NCBI GenBank assembly: GCA_031404815.1
Contig: JANNIH010000134.1
Coordinates: forward strand, 19,029-83,028
Length of the DNA stretch: 64,000 nucleotides
Direction: 5' to 3'
Origin: DASYKS01 sp031404815
Lineage (GTDB): Bacteria; Acidobacteriota; Thermoanaerobaculia; Multivoradales; UBA5704
Part shown: positions 50,054-59,133 of the stretch, in pieces
Layout of the letters: each line of letters starts with the position of its first letter
Numbering within the stretch: the stretch's first letter is position 1
Notes under the pieces: generated by a model
Seen by the model: the letters and a program-made list of their open reading frames with translations, nothing else
Databases searched by the model: none
Told to the model about the DNA's origin: nothing
Translations under genes and position numbers: made by a program

Positions 50054-51340
50054 TCAGGGCTCGCCGAGCGCCGCGAGCGGCAGGCGGAACAGCTCGCGCC
50101 CGGTCCCGGCCCGCGCGGCGACGAACAGAAGCTGGGAGCCGAGTGCCACGAAATCGCCCGGGGAGGAGGGCAGCCGCCCCACTTGCACGTCGCTCGCGAG
50201 GCGGGTGCCGGCGGCGGTACCCGTGCTCGACCATACCTCCAGACCGTGAACGCCGTCGGCCGAGAAGAACACCCGGCCACCCAAGCGAATGGAGCGGCTC
50301 GCCTTCGAACTCTCCCGGAGCATCGAGCAGCTTCAACGTTCCGGCCGGCATGCCGTCGCTCACCCAGAGCTGGGTGAAGCGATCGGCGATATCCACGATG
50401 ACGTAGAAGAACTTTCCTCCGGGGCGACGGTCACCTGATATCCGATGACCGGATGGAAACGGGCGATCTCGGCCAGTTTTCGGCTCCCCGCGGGGCGGCC
50501 GTCGGTCTGCCACAGCTCCAGCGCCGACTCGGGAAAACCGCCCGATTCGACGAAGAAGTGCGCCTTGCCGCCGAGAACGAAACCCGTGTCGGCGTCGGGA
50601 AACTCGCCCTCGGGGCGGAACAAGAGATCGGCCCGGCGGCGGCGCCGGGTCGCAGGTTGGCCTCCACGGCTCCTTTCAGGGTCTCGACCGAACCGTCGGC
50701 GCCCACCACCCGGAACTCCAGCCGGCCGTCCACCGAAGTCCAGAGGAACAGGTTGCCGCCCGCCGTCCCCGCGAGTCTCGGATCGGACGACTCTGCGCCG
50801 GGCGCGAGATCGGCCAGGCGGCGCAAGCTTCTCGCTGCACCGTTGGTGATCCAGGGCTCGCGCCCGCCTTCAGGGTCGGACGCGGCGAAGATCGCCTCCT
50901 CCCCGAGGCGGCCGAGAAAGACCGGCGCCGAGCTCTGCGGCCCCGGGAAGAGATCGCGGAGCAGAAGCGTCCCGGCGGCCGTGCCGTCCGTCCGCCATAG
51001 CTCGGCGCCGAGTCCCGGTCCAACGGCGGCAAAGAGAGTGAGGTCACCCAAACGGAGAAAATCTTGCGGCGACGAGCCTTCGGCCCCCGGGGCAAGATCC
51101 GCGATCGGCGCCACCGCGCCGTCCGCCACTCGCCAGGGCTCGCACCCCGTTCCTTCGGAGGCAAACGAAACCACGAGATCCCCCGTGGCCACCCGCGGCA
51201 GGTCGGGACCGAACGAGCAGGTCCCGAGCCCGTTCAGTGGAGTGAGCACCCGGCGCGTGCCGGCCGCCGTGCCGTCGCTCTCCCACAGCGCGCTGAAAAG
51301 AGCCAAGTAGAGACGCCGCCTCCCGGGGAGCGGCGAGGTG
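50054..51340 (-). pseudogene. Decayed tandem copy of the ELWxxDGT-repeat gene
   Basis: Homology to the intact neighbour resumes just after that gene's TAA, at its residue ~210 (GRRRLYLALFSALWESDGTA against GGRRLYLRNFRIDGVEELWE). It ends with TGRELFRLPLAALGEP against TGRELFRLPLTALGAP. The copy lacks the signal peptide and first ~200 residues, and has lost a central block. It has three frameshifts: near 50640 (before DLLFRPEGEF), near 50415 (before GKFFYVIVDIADR) and near 50295 (before RSIRLGGRVFFSADGV). It cannot encode the full protein. Confidence 0.85.
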
Positions 51341-54076
51341 TTAGGGCGCTCCAAGCGCGGTCAGCGGCAGGCGGAACAGCTCGCGCCCGGTGCCGAGGCG
51401 GGCGGCGACGAACAGCAGGTCCGACCCGATGATTATGAAATCGCTCGGAGAGGACGGCAATCGCCCGACCTGCACGTCGCTCGCGAGCCGGGTGCCGGCA
51501 GCGGTCCCGTCGCTCGACCAGACCTCCAGCCCGTGCCGGTCGTCGGCCGCCGCGAAGACCAAACGGTTGCCGATCGCGGTCAGATTCTGCGGCACCGAGG
51601 AGCGCGCTCCCTGCCGAATGTCGGCGACGCGATAGGTTCCTTCCGCCGTGCCGTCGGTCGCCCAGAGCTCGCGGCCGGTCGCGCCGTCGTCGGCCGAGAA
51701 GAACGCCCGGGCGCCGACCACGGTGATCCCGTCGGGCCAGGAGGGCGCCGGACCGGGGCGCAGATCGGCGAGCAGGCGCGTTCCGCCCGGCGTGCCGTCG
51801 CTCACCCAGAGCTCCTGACCATGCTCCGAATCGGAGGCGGCAAAGAGGAGCAGCTCGCCGAGCCGCGCGAGCGTGCGGATCGGATCGCCGTCGATCCGAT
51901 GTGGCGACTCCACCAACTTTACCGTCCCGGCGGTCGTGCCGTCGGTCGCCCAGAGCTGGGAGACATCCTCACTGAAGTCGTCGGCGGTATAGAAGAAACG
52001 GCCACCGGGACCGACGATCGCTTCGCCGATGCCGCCAAAGCAGAAGTCACACGGATGGGCGAGCACGCGGCGAGTGCCCGCTCCGGTGCCGTCGGTGATC
52101 CAGAGCCCCAAAGGGACTGAACCGAACTGAACATCGAACGTCGAGGGGATGAAAAAGGCACGCCGCCTCTCCGGGTCAACCGCCGAGAGCATCCCGTAGC
52201 CAAAGAAGCGGTCGAACCCCGAGATCTCGGCCAGCCGTCGGCTCCCCTCGGGCCGACCGTCGGCCTGCCAGAGCTCGAACCGCGGATTCTCGGCGTCGCC
52301 TACCGGGGCGAAGAACAGCGCCTTGGCGCCAAGCCGGAAACCCCGGTGCGAACCCCGAACCTCGCTCGCGGGGCGGAAGAGCAGATCGATGCCGCCGCGC
52401 CGCGCAGGGGCGTGACGGATCGAACCGTCGGGCGCTTCGAGCACCACGCCCGAAGCGGTCGGCGCAAGGAGGAGTGGGAAATCTGCGGGCTCTCTCCCCG
52501 GCGTGAGATCGGCGACCAGCTCGGTGCCCGCGGTCTTTCCGTCGCTGCGCCAGACCTCGCCGCCGTGGGCATCGTCGATCGCGGTGAACAGCAACCGACC
52601 ACCCACCCGGGTGAGTTGCCTCGGATACGAAGAGGGATCGCCTTGGCCCAAGTCGCGCAACAGGCTGGTGCCGCCGGGCAAGCCGTCGGTCACCGCCAGC
52701 TCGATTCCCAGCCCGAGGCCGAGATCGGCGCCGAACACCGCTTGGTCCCCGACGGCGGCGAAACCGTCGCCGTCTCCCCTCAAACGGACTCGGGCGACGC
52801 TCTGAACATCGCTCCCTGAAGCGGCGTTCAACTCAATCCCGCGGTCGGGATGGGAGGTCCAAAAGTAAACCCTGTCACCCACCACCCCCGCCCGCTCCGG
52901 GTTGGATGAACCGGCACCTGAGACGAAATCCCCGAGCGCTCGAAATTGCCCCGGAGGGCCGCTCGTCACCCAGAGCTCCCGCCCCTGTTCGACGGTCTCG
53001 GCAGCGAAGTAGGCGCCCGCCGAATCGCTCCCCAGATAGACCGGCAGAGAACCCGCGGGAGAACCGGCCGGTGCCGCCGGCAGAGTCCGGGCGAGCGTTC
53101 CATCGGTGGTCCAGAGGCGGTTCGGTGCACCGGGTAGGTCGGCCACGAACAGCGTCCACTCCCCTTGGCTCACGAACGATCGGGGAAACGAGTGGGCCGG
53201 CCCGGCGGCAACATCGGCGAACGCCTTCGCCACCCCACCGGCAACCCGCCACACCTCGCAGCCGGTGGCAGCGGTCGCGGCCGAGAAGTAGAAGTCGCCC
53301 GCCACGACCTTGGGCAAGTCGGCATCCACCGAGCAGATCGACTCCCCCGCGTCTTGACGGAGCGCGAGCAGGCGCCGGGTACCGGCGGCCGTGCCATCGC
53401 TCTCCCAGAGCTCCTCGACGCCGTCGATCCTGAAGTTGCGCAGATAGAGCCGCCGCCCACCCGGCATCGGCCGCGGCGAACCCGCGCCGTCGGGAATCGA
53501 CACTCCGCCGCCGGCTTCGCCGGAAATCCGCACGAACGGTGCGGAGCCCGCGGGTGAGCCGTCGCTCGACCAGAGATCCCAACCGCGCAGCGACGGATGG
53601 AAGGTGGTGAACAGCACGCGGTCGCCACCCTCGCGCAGGAAGAGATACACCCCATCCGCCGGCCCCGGCGCCAGATCGATGAACGACCGCGTGCCGGGCC
53701 CGGTGCCGTTACTGCTCCAGAGCTCGACCCCTCGCGCGCCGTCCGAGGCGAGAAAGTACGCGCGCCCCCCCGCCACGACCGGCTCTACTGAGCCGAAAGA
53801 ATCGCACGGCCCAGGGCAGAGATCGGTGAGCAGCGCGGTGCCCGCGGCCGTGCCATCGGTGCGGTAGAGCTCCGCGCCCAGCTGCGGGGTGCGCGCCCAG
53901 AACAGCGCCCGATTCCCAAGCGAGATCATCGACCGGGGGCTCGACGAGAGGTTCGGTCCGGGGTTGTGGCGCAGGTCGCGCACCAGAGTGGCGGGGGTGG
54001 CGGCGTAGGCGATGGCTACCTGCGCCACCCACAGCGCGGCGACGGTCGAAAAACGAAGCGCGGCATGGCGATTCAT
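51341..54076 (-). CDS. Secreted ELWxxDGT-repeat protein
   Basis: A 911-aa exported protein with signal peptide VAALWVAQVAIAYAATP. About ten repeats of the form ELWxxDGTxxGT are visible (ELYRTDGTAAGT, ELWESDGTAAGT, EVWRSDGKTAGT, ELWVSDGTPGGT, ELWATDGTAEGT, EVWSSDGTAAGT). Each is about 50-70 residues and they form beta-propeller blades. No catalytic residues are recognised; homologues are surface or secreted proteins of unknown role. GGAGAG precedes the chosen ATG. A broken tandem copy lies immediately 3'. The plus-strand DUF262 gene diverges 262 bp away. Confidence 0.85.
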   Translation of the reverse strand: MNRHAALRFSTVAALWVAQVAIAYAATPATLVRDLRHNPGPNLSSSPRSMISLGNRALFWARTPQLGAELYRTDGTAAGTALLTDLCPGPCDSFGSVEPVVAGGRAYFLASDGARGVELWSSNGTGPGTRSFIDLAPGPADGVYLFLREGGDRVLFTTFHPSLRGWDLWSSDGSPAGSAPFVRISGEAGGGVSIPDGAGSPRPMPGGRRLYLRNFRIDGVEELWESDGTAAGTRRLLALRQDAGESICSVDADLPKVVAGDFYFSAATAATGCEVWRVAGGVAKAFADVAAGPAHSFPRSFVSQGEWTLFVADLPGAPNRLWTTDGTLARTLPAAPAGSPAGSLPVYLGSDSAGAYFAAETVEQGRELWVTSGPPGQFRALGDFVSGAGSSNPERAGVVGDRVYFWTSHPDRGIELNAASGSDVQSVARVRLRGDGDGFAAVGDQAVFGADLGLGLGIELAVTDGLPGGTSLLRDLGQGDPSSYPRQLTRVGGRLLFTAIDDAHGGEVWRSDGKTAGTELVADLTPGREPADFPLLLAPTASGVVLEAPDGSIRHAPARRGGIDLLFRPASEVRGSHRGFRLGAKALFFAPVGDAENPRFELWQADGRPEGSRRLAEISGFDRFFGYGMLSAVDPERRRAFFIPSTFDVQFGSVPLGLWITDGTGAGTRRVLAHPCDFCFGGIGEAIVGPGGRFFYTADDFSEDVSQLWATDGTTAGTVKLVESPHRIDGDPIRTLARLGELLLFAASDSEHGQELWVSDGTPGGTRLLADLRPGPAPSWPDGITVVGARAFFSADDGATGRELWATDGTAEGTYRVADIRQGARSSVPQNLTAIGNRLVFAAADDRHGLEVWSSDGTAAGTRLASDVQVGRLPSSPSDFIIIGSDLLFVAARLGTGRELFRLPLTALGAP

Positions 54077-54325
54077 CGGCGGTCTCTCCTCGGGAGCCAC
54101 GCCCGGTCGCAGCGGCGCGGCGGCTCGTACGTTCGGTTCTGTCTTGTCTTACGGAACCGGGGCGGAGAGCGTCGCGGGCGTCGTAAAATGGGTCCTCCAC
54201 TGTTGGGTTGGAGTGGCTCGGCAAATAGGCGTGCTAGTCTGGACTCATGGCCTATGGCTTTGGCTTTCGAAGTCGAAGCGAGTTACAAACAGATTGAGGG
54301 GAAAGGACATAGCGTCGCCTTCAGC

Positions 54326-54331
54326 GATACT
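54326..54331 (+). promoter_or_regulatory. Possible -10 box before the DUF262-HipA operon
   Basis: GATACT ends 7 nt before the ATG at 54339 with no Shine-Dalgarno sequence. A second candidate, TAGTCT at 54235-54240, stands 6 nt before an ATG that opens only a 16-codon frame (MAYGFGFRSRSELQTD). The true start point is uncertain between them. Confidence 0.3.
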
Positions 54332-54338
54332 CGTGACC

Positions 54339-55982
54339 ATGTCGCGGATCACACTGGCCCAACGTCCCGAGGGCGTACGGCTCAACGTACAGGAATTACT
54401 GGAGCGGGTACGCTCCGGCCGCATCCGCATTCCCGCCTTCCAGCGCCCCTTGCGATGGGGCCAGAATGATCACCAACTCCTCCTCGACAGTGTCCTCCGC
54501 GGGTTCCCCGCCGGGGTGTTTCTTTTCTGGCGGCGTCTGGCTCCTAGGGCGAGGGTGGTGCTCGGTCCGTGGTCCGAGGAGGTGGCGTCGAGCCCGGATG
54601 CCTGGTGGGTGGTTGATGGGCAGCAGCGAATCACTTCTCTGACCGGAACGCTTCTTCATCCGGATCCACTTCAGCCGACCAGCCCCTTTGCGTTCTACTA
54701 CGACCTCGCCCGTGAGGAGTTCGTGCATGCAACACCGGCGAGCACGGAACGCCCGGAGTGGGTGCCGGTCAATCGCCTGGTCGATGCCGCCGACCTGGGC
54801 ATTTGGTTGGGACAGTCTGGCCTAGACGTAACGCGACAACGTCAGGCTCACGATGTCGGCCGCAGATTGCGCGAGTATGAGATCGTAGGGTACGTCGTCG
54901 ACAGCCCCGACGAGCGCGCGCTGCGTGCCATCTTCGACCGCGCAAACACTTCCGGCAAGCGCATGTTGAGCACCGACGTTTTCCAAGCTCTCCATGCCGG
55001 GTTGGATGGCGAGAAACCCGCAACATTCGCTACGCTCGCAACAGAGCTTCACAATGCGGTGCGTTTCGGCATCGTGTCGGACCAGTGGCTGCACAAGGCG
55101 GCCCTCGCCATCCGGGGCATCGATGCTTCGCAGTCGCTGAAAGGGGTGCTTCGCGAGCCGGGCGCGCTCAAGGACACCTTCACCGAGCTTCTGCCCGTGC
55201 TCCGAAAGGTCATCGAGCTCCTGCGCGGGGTCGCAAAGATCCCTCACTTTGAAGTGTTGCCCTATGGCCTGCCGCTTGCCGTTCTCGCCCGGTTCTACCA
55301 TCTGTTCCCCGTTCCGAAAGAGCGGTCCGAATTGTTGCTCTCCAGGTGGGTCTGGCGCGGCGCCGTGAGTCAGGCTCATCGGGGAGAGAGCGTGCCCTAC
55401 GTGCGAAGAAACTATCGTGCGCTCGTGGCCGGCGACGAGGAGGGCTCCGTGCAACGGCTCTTATCACTCGTCCCTTCGGCGTCACCCGCCCCGCGCAACG
55501 ATCTGGAGTTGAGTCGCTATCGGCCGGCAACCGCCGCGACCAAGGTCGAGCTGGCGGCTCTCGCGGCCTTGCGGCCACAGCGACTGGTACCGGCCGATCC
55601 GCTTGAGCTCGATCTGGACATCGACATCAACGAGCTCTTCGGTCTCGTGAAGGCCAGTAAGCTGCCACATTGGGCACCCGCAATAGCCGACCTGCCGACG
55701 GGACAAACAATTGCCGCTCGCCTGCTGTGTCCTCCCCGCAGACCGGGTGATCCGAGTTGGGAAACCATTTTGACCCAAGGCTCGGACGACGACCTTGAAT
55801 CCCACGGTTTCGACGGCCCCGCAAGGAATGCGCTGCGCTCCGGCGATTGGCAAGCGGCCCTCGAGGCTCGCGCACTTTGCGTACGGCACATCGTTTCGGA
55901 GTTTGTAGCGCAACGAGCGCACTGGGGTGAGAACGACCGGCCTTCGCTCGAATATCTCGCGGTCGATTCTACGCAACCATGA
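54339..55982 (+). CDS. DUF262 (GmrSD/ParB-like) protein
   Basis: A 547-aa protein. IRIPAFQRPLRWGQNDHQLL and WWVVDGQQRITSLTG (DGQQR at 93-97) are the hallmarks of the DUF262 ParB/sulfiredoxin-like fold, which binds nucleotide in GmrSD-type restriction systems. FDRANTSGKRMLSTDVFQAL is the conserved middle motif. The C-terminus lacks the HxxP/HNH motif of DUF1524, so the usual nuclease half is missing. It ends instead in DDLESHGFDGPARNALRSGD and a helical tail. The stop overlaps the hipA start by 4 nt, so the kinase-like gene takes the place of the expected partner. Confidence 0.82.
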   Translation: MSRITLAQRPEGVRLNVQELLERVRSGRIRIPAFQRPLRWGQNDHQLLLDSVLRGFPAGVFLFWRRLAPRARVVLGPWSEEVASSPDAWWVVDGQQRITSLTGTLLHPDPLQPTSPFAFYYDLAREEFVHATPASTERPEWVPVNRLVDAADLGIWLGQSGLDVTRQRQAHDVGRRLREYEIVGYVVDSPDERALRAIFDRANTSGKRMLSTDVFQALHAGLDGEKPATFATLATELHNAVRFGIVSDQWLHKAALAIRGIDASQSLKGVLREPGALKDTFTELLPVLRKVIELLRGVAKIPHFEVLPYGLPLAVLARFYHLFPVPKERSELLLSRWVWRGAVSQAHRGESVPYVRRNYRALVAGDEEGSVQRLLSLVPSASPAPRNDLELSRYRPATAATKVELAALAALRPQRLVPADPLELDLDIDINELFGLVKASKLPHWAPAIADLPTGQTIAARLLCPPRRPGDPSWETILTQGSDDDLESHGFDGPARNALRSGDWQAALEARALCVRHIVSEFVAQRAHWGENDRPSLEYLAVDSTQP

Positions 55983-57205
55983 CTGGATACAGTGGCCAGG
56001 CCTTCACCGTCCTGTTGCATAACGAGCCGGTCGCACAACTTCGCGTCCGCGACGACGGCTCGTCCACGCTCAGGTTTCTTGACTCCTATGTGCAGGCAGC
56101 ACCGCGCCCGGTTCTGAGCCAGAAGTTCGAAGACTGGAACTTGTCCAAGAGTCGCCCCTTCCGGTCCTTGCCTCCCTTCTTTCAACATCTTTTGCCCGAA
56201 GGCGCGCTTCGAAAATACATATTGAGGGCGGAGCACCTCGCAGACTCCGACGTCGAGTTGCTTCGCCGACTCGGCCGTGATCTTCCCGGGGCGGTGGCGC
56301 TTGTTCCAGAAGATACCGCGGACGATGAGGTGCCCGGCCAGATCGTTGACGAGACACCCGCGCCGCCTACCCCGCCGATGGAAAGACGCCGCTTTTCGTT
56401 GGCGGGAGTGCAGCTCAAGTTCTCCGCCGAACGGAAAGGACGCGTGACGTTCCCTGCGCGTGACCGCGCCGGCAGGTGGATCGTCAAGTTGCCCGATCGG
56501 ATGCACCCGCGCCTTCCCGAGCTTGAGCACGCCATGATGCGCTGGGCAACAGCAACCGGTTTCGAGGTACCCGAGACCGACGTGATCTCTGCGAGCGACC
56601 TTGAGGACCTGCCACCTCATCTTGAGTGGAGCGAGGGAAATGCCTACGTCTGCCGTCGATTCGACCGTACTGAAGATGGGTTGCCCATTCATATCGAGGA
56701 CTTTGCTCAGGTCTTCGGGGCTGCCTTGACTCATGAGGGCAAGTACGACACCTATGGGTACCTGGCCATCGCCAAAGTGTTATCTGCGATCGCCGGGCGC
56801 GATGAGATGCTTCTGTTCTTGCGACGCCTCGTCTTCGACCTCGTTTGTGGGAATGGCGACAGCCATGTGAAGAACTGGAGCTTGAACTACCGCGACCGGT
56901 TTCATGCCCGGCTGGCACCTGCCTACGACATCGTGCCGACAGTCCTCTTCCCGCAGTACGCCCAGGCCCTGGCACTCGACTTTGTCGGCGTCACAGGCTT
57001 CTCCGAGATTACCCGTGACCGGTTTCGCCAGCTCGCCAAGAAGCTCGCGATGTCCCCGACGGATCTCCTGGGAATCGTCGACGAAACGATTGAGCGAGCC
57101 AAAGATGCGTTTCGAACCTCGGCGCAGGATTGGGCGCTCACGGCGGAAGAACGTGCCGGCATTGAGGCGCACTGGCGACAGGTTCCCCTTCTTCGGGGCC
57201 TTTGA
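55979..57205 (+). CDS. HipA-like serine/threonine kinase
   Basis: A 408-aa HipA-fold protein. The N-terminal subdomain (PVLSQKFEDWNLSKSRPFRS, then FFQHLLPEGALR) leads to the self-phosphorylation loop RRFSLAGVQLKFS (Ser140). ATP-binding residues are in WIVKLP and YVCRRFDR, the catalytic loop is GNGDSHVKNW (291-300), and the metal Asp is in LAPAYDIVPT. All key residues are intact. HipA toxins phosphorylate targets such as tRNA synthetases and are normally held by HipB. No HipB-like gene is present; the co-translated DUF262 protein is the only partner. Confidence 0.88.
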   Translation: MTGYSGQAFTVLLHNEPVAQLRVRDDGSSTLRFLDSYVQAAPRPVLSQKFEDWNLSKSRPFRSLPPFFQHLLPEGALRKYILRAEHLADSDVELLRRLGRDLPGAVALVPEDTADDEVPGQIVDETPAPPTPPMERRRFSLAGVQLKFSAERKGRVTFPARDRAGRWIVKLPDRMHPRLPELEHAMMRWATATGFEVPETDVISASDLEDLPPHLEWSEGNAYVCRRFDRTEDGLPIHIEDFAQVFGAALTHEGKYDTYGYLAIAKVLSAIAGRDEMLLFLRRLVFDLVCGNGDSHVKNWSLNYRDRFHARLAPAYDIVPTVLFPQYAQALALDFVGVTGFSEITRDRFRQLAKKLAMSPTDLLGIVDETIERAKDAFRTSAQDWALTAEERAGIEAHWRQVPLLRGL

Positions 57206-57260
57206 CTTTGGCGGTAGGCGGTGAGCCGCCGGGCGTCGCGGGCGACTTCTGTCGCTCGCT

Positions 57261-57566
57261 TCAGCCGCCCGCTTGAAGGACGTCGTGCGCGCGTTCGATC
57301 TCGCGGTGAAAACTCTCGGGGAGGCGAGCCCAGTCCATGAGGTCGACCCGGATCGGCAGGTTGCTCTCGATGAAGGCTTCTCTGAGGTCGGATAGCTCCG
57401 GGGTCTCCGCCCCGAGGTTCGCCGGGTTGCGCAGCACCAGGTCGAGATCGCTCGCTTCGTGGCCGTCGCCGGTTACCCGGCTGCCGTAGGCCCAGACCTC
57501 GGCGTGCGGCGCGTGGGCGCGCAGCACGGCGACCACTTGATCGAGGTATCGCTGGGGCAGATCCAT
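57261..57566 (-). CDS. mntA: MNT-type nucleotidyltransferase antitoxin
   Basis: A 101-aa minimal nucleotidyltransferase. VWAYGSRVTGDGHEASDLDL holds the GS and DxD motif. In characterised HEPN/MNT pairs the MNT protein inactivates the HEPN toxin by adding AMP or other nucleotides near its active site. The start is 2 nt after the HEPN stop, an operon with toxin first. The symbol follows that functional analogy. It lies convergent with the hipA gene, 55 bp away. Confidence 0.87.
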   Translation of the reverse strand: MDLPQRYLDQVVAVLRAHAPHAEVWAYGSRVTGDGHEASDLDLVLRNPANLGAETPELSDLREAFIESNLPIRVDLMDWARLPESFHREIERAHDVLQAGG

Positions 57567-57568
57567 CG

Positions 57569-57997
57569 TCAGGTCTCGGCGGCGAAACGGTCGCTTAAAA
57601 CGGATTCCAGCAGCTTTGCGTCGGCGATGAAGGCGGGTAGGAGAACCAGGGTCTGCTTGGCGAAGCCTTCGCCGTAGTCGTGGGCGGTGTTGTTGCGGTT
57701 GTCGCGATAGGCGAACCAGCGCTCGACCTCTTCCAGCGTCATCAATCCATGTGCGGCCGCCAGGCGCAAGATCTCTTTGACCGGCGTGGCGTCCAACTTT
57801 TTGCCGCCGTGGCCAAAGTCTTTGAGTGCCCGCTTGAGCAGCTTGAAGCTGGTTTCCTGGGTCAGCTCATAGCCTTTGACGATGGCGTTGCGAAACACCT
57901 CCTGGTCGATGCTTTCGGGCACGGCCTCCCCGTACAAAGCCAGGGACGCTTCGAGCGTTCCGATGCAGCGCTTCAGGTGGTCGGTGGTGAGCGTCAT
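57569..57997 (-). CDS. hepT: HEPN-domain toxin (HI0074 family)
   Basis: A 142-aa helical protein of the HI0074/TIGR01987-type HEPN family. The catalytic motif RNNTAHDYG (RX4H, residues about 110-118) is intact, and SFKLLKRALKDFG is the usual dimer helix. HEPN toxins of this kind cleave RNA and are silenced by the neighbouring MNT protein. The ATG at 57995-57997 is preceded by TAGAAT 7 nt upstream and no ribosome binding site. Confidence 0.87.
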   Translation of the reverse strand: MTLTTDHLKRCIGTLEASLALYGEAVPESIDQEVFRNAIVKGYELTQETSFKLLKRALKDFGHGGKKLDATPVKEILRLAAAHGLMTLEEVERWFAYRDNRNNTAHDYGEGFAKQTLVLLPAFIADAKLLESVLSDRFAAET

Positions 57998-58004
57998 GGG
58001 CTGG

Positions 58005-58010
58005 ATTCTA
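58005..58010 (-). promoter_or_regulatory. Probable -10 box of the HEPN/MNT operon (leaderless)
   Basis: TAGAAT on the minus strand, 7 nt from the HEPN ATG. The surrounding 15-mer (58004-58018) is identical to that upstream of the AAA/DUF4276 operon. Confidence 0.45.
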
Positions 58011-58132
58011 TGCCGGACCCTGATGTGCAGGGTGAACAAGTGCGACTCGGAGCACCGGCAGGAGCTCCAGGCGTTCTTGCGTGCTCACTTCTCAATAACA
58101 AGACGCTCATCCCGCCTCCTTCGCGCTCACGC

Positions 58133-58930
58133 CTACCGAACGAATCGAACCACCAGCTCTTCCGCAGTGGGTGTGTCACTCTCGTCGACCGCCGGGCTCC
58201 ACTTGGCGCGCTCGATGGATTCCCTACAGCGCTCCAGGAAGAAACGGTGAATATGAGTCGAGGAGCCGCAGTGTGCCTTGGCTTGGCCATTGGGCTGAAC
58301 CGTGACGTTGCAGCTAATGACAGCGCCATCGAGTACGTTAAATCCAGGTGGAGTCTTTGGATAGCTGAGCGAAAGTGGCCTCGCGTGCTTCACGAGCACA
58401 GGAAAATCCGTGTTGACCGTCGTCGTCTCGGTAAAGATACTCTGCGTTTCCGGGAACTCTATTGTCCCTGCCTGAAGCGGCGCCTCAAGCGGTGCCTCAA
58501 GCGGCGGCGTATTGCCGCCAATCACCTCCTCGGCCCCTGATTCATCTGGAATTCTTACGTAAATGACGACCATTCGATTCCCTGTGCTTGGAGGTTGATG
58601 CAAGGTTGGATCATCGCCACTCGGCTCATTCCCTGCTGGTGGATCAGGAGTGGGAGGTGGCTGCAGCATTGATGTCTCGCCTCCAGAAGGCGGAACTTCA
58701 GAAGTGACAGGTGTTGGGGATGTCGGATCAGAGGGCGGGGCGACCGCAGTGCCCTTTTTACTATCGACATACTGGAGGTACGTGATTACAAGCTGGGCAC
58801 CACCGAAGAGAACTCCTGCGGAGGTGAGTGCCAGCGACACTACAGCATACTTCCACTTGCGCTTGAGACCTCGCCAACCATTCAGATTTGGAGGCAGCGA
58901 AGGGCCTAGAGGCTGCGGCGGCAGTTCCAT
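58133..58930 (-). CDS. Single-TM protein with TonB-C-like domain
   Basis: A 265-aa protein. A cytoplasmic N-terminus is followed by one transmembrane helix (YAVVSLALTSAGVLFGGAQL, about 28-50). A long Pro/Thr/Ser-rich spacer runs to about 120 (PPPTPDPPAGNEPSGDDP). The C-terminal 75 residues (FNVLDGAVISCNVTVQPNGQ, ERCRESIERAKWSPAVDES) resemble a TonB C-terminal domain, although two Cys are unusual. APLEAPLEAPLQAG is a short internal repeat. It may transmit energy or signals across the periplasm. No exbB/exbD genes are nearby. Confidence 0.72.
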   Translation of the reverse strand: MELPPQPLGPSLPPNLNGWRGLKRKWKYAVVSLALTSAGVLFGGAQLVITYLQYVDSKKGTAVAPPSDPTSPTPVTSEVPPSGGETSMLQPPPTPDPPAGNEPSGDDPTLHQPPSTGNRMVVIYVRIPDESGAEEVIGGNTPPLEAPLEAPLQAGTIEFPETQSIFTETTTVNTDFPVLVKHARPLSLSYPKTPPGFNVLDGAVISCNVTVQPNGQAKAHCGSSTHIHRFFLERCRESIERAKWSPAVDESDTPTAEELVVRFVR

Positions 58931-59120
58931 TGAGGAGAGTCCGTTTCTCCCACCCTAGACTCCAGCCGACCATGCGTCTGGATCTAGGAGAGATAGGCCA
59001 ACTATTGTGGGTACGCGAAAAAAAGGCGTAGGAAGGGCCAATGAGCGTAGGGCAAGCGCACGTCACTGCTTAGGAGAGCTGTTGTTGGACGACCACACGT
59101 CGATTACGCTCCACTTACGC

Positions 59121-59126
59121 TACACT
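59121..59126 (+). promoter_or_regulatory. Probable -10 box of dnaE2 (leaderless)
   Basis: TACACT ends 7 nt before the ATG at 59134. No ribosome binding site lies between, and no LexA-type palindrome is recognisable upstream. Confidence 0.4.
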
Positions 59127-59133
59127 CGCCGCC

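Noticed and set aside
54247..54297. Possible 16-codon leader peptide (MAYGFGFRSRSELQTD) before the DUF262-HipA operon
   Set aside because: It has a TAGTCT box 6 nt upstream, but nothing else shows translation or attenuation, such as regulatory codons or alternative hairpins.
54012..54338. N-terminal extension of the DUF262 gene
   Set aside because: It would overlap the divergent ELWxxDGT gene, and the conserved domain begins just after the ATG at 54339.
59041..59133. SOS box search upstream of dnaE2
   Set aside because: No recognisable LexA-type palindrome was found. An unfamiliar LexA motif of this phylum could be missed.
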